Position numbers and translations under genes: made by a program. The notes under the pieces were generated by a model. That model was not told the DNA's origin, made no database searches, and worked only from the letters and a program-made list of their open reading frames with translations. From positions 1 to 11,174 of the forward strand of contig JAUXIQ010000029.1 in NCBI GenBank assembly GCA_030620925.1: DNA of 11,174 bases, given 5' to 3'. Below, piece after piece: positions 6,696-11,174 of the stretch. The first letter of the stretch is position 1; each line of letters starts with the position of its first letter. This DNA is from Nitrospinota bacterium. GTDB taxonomy: Bacteria > JAUXIQ01.

Positions 6696-6753
6696 GCGTT
6701 TCTCCTCGTGGTTCCGCCTCTGTTCATGTGTGCGAACGGTTGAGTAAAGTGAG

Positions 6754-7560
6754 CTAAGACAGCGAGTCCAGGAATTCGACCACCGCTTTATCGAATTGCT
6801 CCTGTTTCTCGGAGGCCACCGCGTGCCCTGCGTCTTCTATGCGCACCAGTTTCGCTCCCGGGATGTTCTTTTCCGTGTATTCCGAGTATTTCAAGGGGGT
6901 GGCCAGGTCTTCCTCGCCGCAAATGATCAGGGCGGGGAGGTTTATGCCCGGCAGGTCGCTCATCCTGTTGAAAGCGTCGCAGGCCAGGAAATCGTAATAC
7001 CTTATGCGGGGGTCGGTCTTGGCGCTCTCTATCCATCCTTCCCGAACGATTTCCATGGACGTCTTCTGCGAGTAAGACCATCGATCGTACTGGACCGGTT
7101 CCTTGCCTTCCATCACCCGCTTCATCTGCTCCAGTCGTTCCGGCAGAACCTTCAGCTTGGCCCCGGTGCCCACCAGGATGATACCTTTAAGCTTCTCCGG
7201 ACGGGTGATGGCGTATTCGATGGTTATTGCCCCGCCCATGGAATGGCCCAGGATCACAAAGGGGCTCAAATTCAGGGCGTCTACGAATTTGTCCAGGAAA
7301 GTGCAGTAGTCGGTGATTGTCCTGGGGCTCTCCAGCCCGCCTGAGCGGCCGTGAGCGGGTAGATCGATGGACAAAGGGCTGTGTTTCTGACCGATGGCTT
7401 CCAGATGTTTTGAAAATGGGTGGCCGTTCCCCCCTGCACCGTGGCACGTGAGGAGGCGCTGCCCTTGGCTTAAATCGGGGAGGACGTCGGGCAGGATGGT
7501 CTGCCCGGCATGGAAATAGTTGATGGCCACATCATCGATATAGACATATTTTGAAGGCAT
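6754..7560 (-). CDS. Alpha/beta-fold hydrolase
   Basis: 268 residues, a single alpha/beta hydrolase domain with no signal peptide. The oxyanion region is LTCHGAGGNGHPF (37-49). The nucleophile is Ser107 in GHSMGG, the acid probably Asp218 in GEEDLATP and the base His246 in DAGHAVA: a complete Ser-Asp-His triad. A cap of mainly helical sequence lies at about 135-200. Such proteins hydrolyse esters, thioesters, C-C bonds in ring-cleavage products, or lactones; the sequence alone does not say which. The position at the head of the thiolase/DUF35 genes suggests an acyl-CoA or ester intermediate of the same pathway. The start is well supported by AGAGGAG five bases before the ATG at 7560. It is the first gene of the minus-strand series after the 7561-8099 gap, so its promoter should lie there. 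Confidence 0.92.
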   Translation of the reverse strand: MPSKYVYIDDVAINYFHAGQTILPDVLPDLSQGQRLLTCHGAGGNGHPFSKHLEAIGQKHSPLSIDLPAHGRSGGLESPRTITDYCTFLDKFVDALNLSPFVILGHSMGGAITIEYAITRPEKLKGIILVGTGAKLKVLPERLEQMKRVMEGKEPVQYDRWSYSQKTSMEIVREGWIESAKTDPRIRYYDFLACDAFNRMSDLPGINLPALIICGEEDLATPLKYSEYTEKNIPGAKLVRIEDAGHAVASEKQEQFDKAVVEFLDSLS

Positions 7561-7970
7561 CGTTTCTCCTCTGCAAAAGTATTAGCTGTCTTGACGAAAA
7601 GGAAGCGGAAACCTCATGGATTTTAACGTTCGACAAAACCCTCAAAATTTCCCGTGCCCTGACGGAGAATAGTCTCCTCGCTTCGAGCAAACTGATTTTA
7701 GCATACTTGCCCCTTTATATAGTTATTTAAAACAAAAAGGGGGACAAATTTCCTTTTCCCCTCATACTTACCGATGGTAGACTGCACGATGGTAAACGGA
7801 CGGATTATGCCCTGTCTGCCGGTGGACGTGCCGGAGCGCTTTGAAAACATGAACACCTCTCGGGTTTTCCCAAGATAAACGTTCCGCCGCAAGTGGCTTA
7901 CCGCCCCCCCGTGGGAACGCCTTCCAGGCGCGAGGAAGGAAAGGTACAAAAAGGTGCAAAATTAAAAACC

Positions 7971-8012
7971 GTAGAGACAATTCATGTCCCGCCTGCCGCG
8001 GGATGTCTCTAC
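7971..8012. repeat. 42-bp palindromic intergenic repeat, GTAGAGACA...TGTCTCTAC
   Basis: The ends GTAGAGACA (7971-7979) and TGTCTCTAC (8004-8012) are perfect 9-base inverted repeats. Inside, TCCCGC (7987-7992) pairs with GCGGGA (7998-8003) around CTGCC. The left arm carries seven extra bases (ATTCATG, 7980-7986) between the two pairing segments, so the fold is a stem with a one-sided bulge. Palindromes with GTAGAGAC/GTCTCTAC ends are known from memory as dispersed intergenic elements in several bacteria, so this is probably a REP/MITE-like unit. There is no U-run after it, so it is not a clear terminator. Only one copy is in the window. Confidence 0.65.
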
Positions 8013-8045
8013 AAATTCTTAGGCCTTAAGTAAAACTTTTTTAGC

Positions 8046-8069
8046 AAGGGCAAGGTGCACCGCGCCCTT
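8046..8069. promoter_or_regulatory. 24-bp inverted repeat in the leader of the Cys/His-rich gene
   Basis: AAGGGC (8046-8051) and GCCCTT (8064-8069) flank the 8-base palindrome GGTGCACC (8054-8061). The element lies 30 bases before the ATG at 8100 and could be an operator or a leader hairpin. No intrinsic terminator run follows. A GTG at 8055 in frame with the gene lies inside it but has no Shine-Dalgarno and is not preferred. Confidence 0.45.
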
Positions 8070-8099
8070 ACTTTACAAATATCGGGAGACCGGACTGCG

Positions 8100-8729
8100 A
8101 TGAAGAGGAAAATGAAGAAACACAATGTCTACTTCGATCTGCTGGAGGCGATGGGTGCGAGTGGGTGCCCCATCTGCTCTCTCACCCGGCGGGCCTCGGC
8201 GCGATACCTGGCTGCCATCCTGAACGAAGGGGTGAACGATCCTCCGCTGCGAAGGAAACTGAGCGATTCCCTGGGCTTCTGCAACGCCCACGCCTGGGAG
8301 CTGCGGGATATCGGCGACAGCCTGGCGACGGCCATCATCTACAAGGACCTTGTTGATCTGTTGGCGGATAGACTGGAAAGCGGGCTTGAAGTAAGCGGGA
8401 AGTGCCCCGCCTGCGTTTCAACCGAGACTGCGGAGAAAGAATACCTGGCGTCCTTTAACAAGTTCATTAAAGAAAAGGAGTTCATGGATAGATACGATAC
8501 TTCCTGCGGGCTGTGCCACCAGCACCTTGCCGCTGTTTTGAAGATTGTCAAAGATGAGAGAAGCGCCGGGATTATCAAGGAGAAAGAAACAGGCAAGCTG
8601 AAAGAACTTTCCGGTCAACTGGCGGAATATATAAGGAAGAAGGACTACAGAAACGCCCACGAAAGCCCCGGCGAGGAGCGGGATTCCTGGATTCGGGCGG
8701 TGGAGAAGGTCTCCGGCGGGCGGCGTTAG
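8100..8729 (+). CDS. Cys/His-rich cytoplasmic protein with four metal-binding-like motifs (DUF6062-like)
   Basis: 209 residues from the ATG at 8100, the only gene on the plus strand. Four motifs are evenly placed: Cys23-P-I-Cys26, Cys61-x2-His64 (GFCNAHAWEL), Cys102-P-A-Cys105 and Cys136-G-L-Cys139 followed by His140. The pattern CPxC...GFCxxHxxxL, repeated twice in degenerate form, resembles DUF6062-type proteins as I remember them, but I cannot confirm membership and no function is established. It could bind zinc or an iron-sulfur cluster. There is no signal or transmembrane segment; the rest is helical and charged, with a Lys/Glu-rich C-terminus. I chose 8100 because GGGAG stands 11 bases upstream; GTG at 8055 (224 residues) and ATG at 8112 are alternatives. 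It converges on the molybdopterin subunit gene with an 18-base gap and no evident terminator. Confidence 0.8.
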   Translation: MKRKMKKHNVYFDLLEAMGASGCPICSLTRRASARYLAAILNEGVNDPPLRRKLSDSLGFCNAHAWELRDIGDSLATAIIYKDLVDLLADRLESGLEVSGKCPACVSTETAEKEYLASFNKFIKEKEFMDRYDTSCGLCHQHLAAVLKIVKDERSAGIIKEKETGKLKELSGQLAEYIRKKDYRNAHESPGEERDSWIRAVEKVSGGRR

Positions 8730-8747
8730 TTCAGCTCTGCCCCGTTC

Positions 8748-11030
8748 TTATTCTCCTTTTTCTTTGAGGGCGCTCAGTATCTTCTCCGGAGTTATGGGGA
8801 GCGATTTTATGCGCACGCCTATGGCGTCGTAGACGGCGTTGGCGATGGCCGCAGCGGTGGGCACGTTGGGCTGTTCACCGAGTCCCTTGGCGCCGTAAGG
8901 CCCGGGGCCGTTCCTGTTTTCGACGAAACAGCATTCCACTTCAGGCATGTCGGCGGCGGTGAGCATGCCGTAGTCCCTGAAGTGGGGGTTCAAAACCTCG
9001 CCCCCTTTTTCCTTTATATGTTCACTGAGGGCGAAGCCGATGCCCTGATGCACGCCTCCCAGCACCTGGTTTTCCGCGTTGGTGGGATTTATAAGGAGGC
9101 CCACGTCGTTTGCAGAGACCAGCTTGACCAGCTTGACCATCCCCGTCCCGGTGTCCACCTCCACCTCGGTGGCCTGTGCCACGAAGGCACGGTCCTCGCC
9201 CATATCGAAGACGAAGCCTTTCAGCGCGTTCTGGTCGAAGCTGCCCAGCTTACCGAAGTAGGTTCCCGTCCCCATAATGGGTCCATGAGCGAGGAAGTGG
9301 CTGCTCAGGGCCAGCCTCTTCATGCTTATCTGCTGTTCCGGAGCATGTTTGACCCTGATCACGCCCTCCTCCATCTCCAGGTGTTTCGGGTAGGTGTCGA
9401 GCTGTTGGGCGGCCATCTCCAGGAGCTTGGCTTTAAGGTCTCCGGCGGCGTTTCTCACCGCCTGTCCGATGCAGTGGGTTATGCGGCTTCCGCTGCTCAT
9501 TAAATCGAAAGGCGAATGGTCTGTGTCCTTGGGGGCCATCAGCATGCGGTCCAGGGGGAGCCCCAGCTCCTCGGCGGCCACCTGCAGGGCCATGATGTCG
9601 GTGCCCGTGGCGTCGGGTGCGCCGATGGAGAGGCTCACCGTGCCGTCCACGTTAAGTTTCATCGTAGCGCCCGATGCCCCCACGCCGCTGTACCAGTTGC
9701 CCACGGCGATGCCTTTACCCCTGTTAGGGCCGCTTCTCGCTTTCAGCTCTATCCCTTCAGCCGCCTTGAGAAGGACTTCCTCTATGCCCACCCCGAGGTA
9801 GCGGTCTCCGCACGGGCCGGTGTAGCCCTCCTCCACGGCGTTCTTCAGGCGCAGTTCCACCGGGTCCATTCCCAGTTTACGGGCAATGATGTCCATCTGT
9901 GACTCGAAGGCGAAGGTGGGTTGGGGGGCGCCGTGTGCCCGGCAGCAGTGCGCGCTCATCTTGTTGGTGTAGACGCAGTAGGAATCGACCTCCACGTTGG
10001 GTACCTTGTATGGGCCAACTGCCTGCTTGGCCCCTTCACCGGCCACCATGGGGCCTGCATCGGAAAATGCTCCGGTATCGTAGACCAGTTTCACCTTGCG
10101 GGCGGTGATTGTTCCGTCCTTTTTCACACCGGTCTTTATTTCTATTGTCGTGGAGTGCCTGGGGTTGAAAGAGGTGAACTCCTCCTCTCTGGAAGTCACT
10201 ATTTTCACCGGGTGCCCGCTCTTCTTGGAGAGCAGGATGCAGTAGGGCTCTATGCGAACAGCTTCTTTGGAACCGAAACTGCCCCCGATGGTCGTGGGGT
10301 AAACCGATATATGGTTGAGGGGAAGACCGAATATCTCCGAAAGCTGCCCTCTGAGATAGAAAGCGAGGGTGGTGGGCGTCCATACCTCGATCCTCCCCGT
10401 GGAGTGTACCCGGGCGATGGCAGCATGGGGCTCTATCTGTCCCTGAATAATGCTCTGGGTGTGGAAAACGTCCTCGAAGATGTGGTCGGCTTCCCTGAAC
10501 CCCTTTTCCACATCCCCACGTCTGATGCTGGTTTGAGAGCATACGTTCCCGGACTTCACTACAATTGAGCTTCCACTATATTCACCGCAGTGCTCGTGGA
10601 TGAGGATCGCCTCGGGGTCCATGGCTTCTATTGCATCGAACAGGCCGGGAAGCTTCTTATACTCCACCCTGATGCTCTCGATGGCCTCTTCCGCAAGCTC
10701 CGCAGTGGGCGCGGCGACAACGGCCACCGGCTCGCCGATGAATCGGACTTTTTCAGAAGCGAAAAAGGGCATGTCCTGCACTGCGCCGCCGATGAGTGCC
10801 TGCGGTGCGTCCTCGGCGGTGGCCACGTATTTTTTCCCTCCCAGCAGCTTTTCGGCCCTCGAGGTGTCGACACGCATTATTTCGGCGTGGGGGTGGGGGC
10901 TGCGCAGAATTTTGCCGTGCAGCATACCGGGCATTTTGATATCGGCGGCGTATTGAGTGGCGCCGGTAACTTTCTCTTTTATATCAAGCACCGGCAGGTG
11001 CTTACCTATATAGGAAAATTCTTCTTTCAT
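8748..11030 (-). CDS. Xanthine dehydrogenase-family molybdopterin-binding (large) subunit
   Basis: 760 residues, normal for the catalytic subunit of three-subunit molybdenum hydroxylases (XDH, CO dehydrogenase, 4-hydroxybenzoyl-CoA reductase types). The hammerhead domain spans about 15-125 (KVTGATQYAADIKMPGML; GEPVAVVAA at 99-107). The molybdopterin domains run from about 140 to 745, with GGSFGSKE at 249-256, HCCRAHGAPQ at 361-370 and the catalytic Glu719 in GAKGLGEQPN. The 361-370 block replaces the FRGFGxPQ of xanthine dehydrogenase and lacks the AYRCSFR of CO dehydrogenase, so neither substrate is implied; aromatic or N-heterocycle hydroxylation or reductive dehydroxylation are options. 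No FAD or [2Fe-2S] subunit is in the window; they may lie upstream. The ATG at 11030 has GGAGAG about 8 bases upstream, inside the end of the preceding gene, whose stop it overlaps as ATGA. Confidence 0.95.
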   Translation of the reverse strand: MKEEFSYIGKHLPVLDIKEKVTGATQYAADIKMPGMLHGKILRSPHPHAEIMRVDTSRAEKLLGGKKYVATAEDAPQALIGGAVQDMPFFASEKVRFIGEPVAVVAAPTAELAEEAIESIRVEYKKLPGLFDAIEAMDPEAILIHEHCGEYSGSSIVVKSGNVCSQTSIRRGDVEKGFREADHIFEDVFHTQSIIQGQIEPHAAIARVHSTGRIEVWTPTTLAFYLRGQLSEIFGLPLNHISVYPTTIGGSFGSKEAVRIEPYCILLSKKSGHPVKIVTSREEEFTSFNPRHSTTIEIKTGVKKDGTITARKVKLVYDTGAFSDAGPMVAGEGAKQAVGPYKVPNVEVDSYCVYTNKMSAHCCRAHGAPQPTFAFESQMDIIARKLGMDPVELRLKNAVEEGYTGPCGDRYLGVGIEEVLLKAAEGIELKARSGPNRGKGIAVGNWYSGVGASGATMKLNVDGTVSLSIGAPDATGTDIMALQVAAEELGLPLDRMLMAPKDTDHSPFDLMSSGSRITHCIGQAVRNAAGDLKAKLLEMAAQQLDTYPKHLEMEEGVIRVKHAPEQQISMKRLALSSHFLAHGPIMGTGTYFGKLGSFDQNALKGFVFDMGEDRAFVAQATEVEVDTGTGMVKLVKLVSANDVGLLINPTNAENQVLGGVHQGIGFALSEHIKEKGGEVLNPHFRDYGMLTAADMPEVECCFVENRNGPGPYGAKGLGEQPNVPTAAAIANAVYDAIGVRIKSLPITPEKILSALKEKGE
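8753..8886. repeat. Copy 1 of a 134-bp near-identical direct repeat
   Basis: This 3' segment of the molybdopterin subunit gene matches 11041-11174 at 132 of 134 positions. The only differences (8776 and 8790) are third codon positions and change no residue (CTG/CTC Leu and ACT/ACC Thr). The match stops two bases before the stop codon of this gene and runs off the window edge in the other copy, so its true length is unknown. Confidence 0.97.
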
Positions 11031-11174
11031 GAGCCGATCTCTCCTTTTTCTTTGAGGGCGCTGAGTATCTTCTCCGGGGTTATGGGGAGCGATTTTATGC
11101 GCACGCCTATGGCGTCGTAGACGGCGTTGGCGATGGCCGCAGCGGTGGGCACGTTGGGCTGTTCACCGAGTCCC
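11027..11174 (-). CDS. Second xanthine dehydrogenase-family large subunit, C-terminal end only
   Basis: The minus strand from the window edge reads GLGEQPNVPTAAAIANAVYD and on to SALKEKGEIGS, then TGA at 11029-11027. It includes the catalytic Glu of the GLGE motif. It equals the C-terminus of the downstream 760-residue subunit residue for residue up to KEKGE, then has three extra residues (IGS) before the stop. The stop overlaps the downstream ATG as ATGA, and the end of this gene supplies that start's Shine-Dalgarno (GGAGAG), so the two are translationally coupled. Only 48 complete codons and the stop are visible; how far the identity goes, and whether this copy is intact, cannot be seen. 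Confidence 0.93.
   Translation of the reverse strand, partial: GLGEQPNVPTAAAIANAVYDAIGVRIKSLPITPEKILSALKEKGEIGS
11041..11174. repeat. Copy 2 of the 134-bp near-identical direct repeat
   Basis: Same orientation as 8753-8886, offset 2288 bases, 132 of 134 bases identical. The copy is cut by the window end, so the repeat probably extends further left in the gene sense, that is, beyond 11174. Confidence 0.97.

Larger units (their letters stand above)
7561..8099. other. Gene-poor spacer between divergent genes, with repeats and hairpins
   Basis: No convincing gene is seen in these 539 bases. It must hold the start signals of both the hydrolase (minus) and the Cys/His-rich gene (plus). A possible minus-strand promoter is TTGTCC (7747-7742) with TAACTA (7725-7720), 16 bases apart, which is weak. 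Other contents: direct repeat CGATGGTA at 7772-7779 and 7787-7794; hairpin CTCGGG/CCCAAG (7859-7874), better on the minus strand; a long-range 6-bp pairing 7880-7885 with 7914-7919; hairpin CGCCT/AGGCG (7918-7930); a tandem 10-mer AAGGTACAAA/AAGGTGCAAA (7941-7960); and two larger inverted repeats listed separately. A 34-codon plus-strand frame (7774-7878) has no ribosome binding site. Confidence 0.6.

Noticed and set aside
7698-7980. Two minus-strand frames of 70-83 codons in the divergent spacer
   Set aside because: They overlap each other in different frames, have no good ribosome binding site and no recognisable sequence.
9079-9261. CO dehydrogenase (CoxL) identity for the molybdopterin subunit
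   Set aside because: The Cu-binding AYRCSFR loop is not present; the corresponding block is HCCRAHGAPQ, so a CO-oxidising role is not supported.
9921-10568. Plus-strand open frame of 215 codons
   Set aside because: Antisense to the molybdopterin subunit, with no motif.

Overview
The window looks like a gene-dense piece of a bacterial chromosome. Composition is moderately GC-rich, genes mostly have clear GAGGAG-type Shine-Dalgarno sites, and several are coupled by 4-base ATGA overlaps. Content is metabolic: CoA-ester chemistry, a molybdenum hydroxylase and an ABC exporter. This would fit an anaerobic or facultative degrader (for example Desulfobacterota, Peptococcaceae-like Firmicutes or anaerobic Actinomycetota). 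I cannot fix the phylum, and no rRNA, tRNA, CRISPR array or intact insertion sequence is visible.

Layout. From 1 to 7560 every gene is on the minus strand, so transcription runs right to left. In that order: an alpha/beta hydrolase (7560-6754), a thiolase-like protein (6695-5544), its probable DUF35/OB-fold partner (5493-5080), a nicotinamidase-like cysteine hydrolase (4942-4430), a membrane-anchored transglutaminase-like protein (4359-2875), an ABC ATPase (2878-2120), a candidate 45-residue microprotein (2123-1986), a 12-or-so-TM ABC permease (1989-292), and the first 48 codons of an AMP-binding acyl-CoA synthetase (144-1) with its own candidate promoter. From the transglutaminase to the permease each gene overlaps the next by exactly ATGA, so that block is almost certainly one translationally coupled unit. 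The microprotein is the least obvious part of it.

A gene-poor stretch (7561-8099) follows. It holds short repeats, several hairpins and a 42-bp GTAGAGACA...TGTCTCTAC palindrome. Then comes a plus-strand gene for a small Cys/His-rich protein with four CxxC/CxxH-type motifs (8100-8729). It converges, 18 bp apart, on a minus-strand xanthine dehydrogenase-family molybdopterin subunit (11030-8748). The last 148 bases are the 3' end of a second, upstream copy of that gene: 134 bases match with only two differences, both synonymous.

How the genes may work together. The acyl-CoA synthetase, thiolase-like protein, DUF35 protein, hydrolase and molybdenum hydroxylase suggest activation and oxidative breakdown of an organic acid through CoA thioesters. 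The thiolase-like protein has Ser where thiolases have the nucleophilic Cys. With a DUF35 neighbour this recalls the Ltp2/ChsH2 aldolase pair of steroid side-chain breakdown more than a true thiolase. The transglutaminase-like/ABC block is a separate envelope-associated transport module of unknown substrate. The observations most worth following are the near-identical tandem molybdopterin subunits, the microprotein within the ABC operon, and the Cys-less thiolase with its DUF35 partner.
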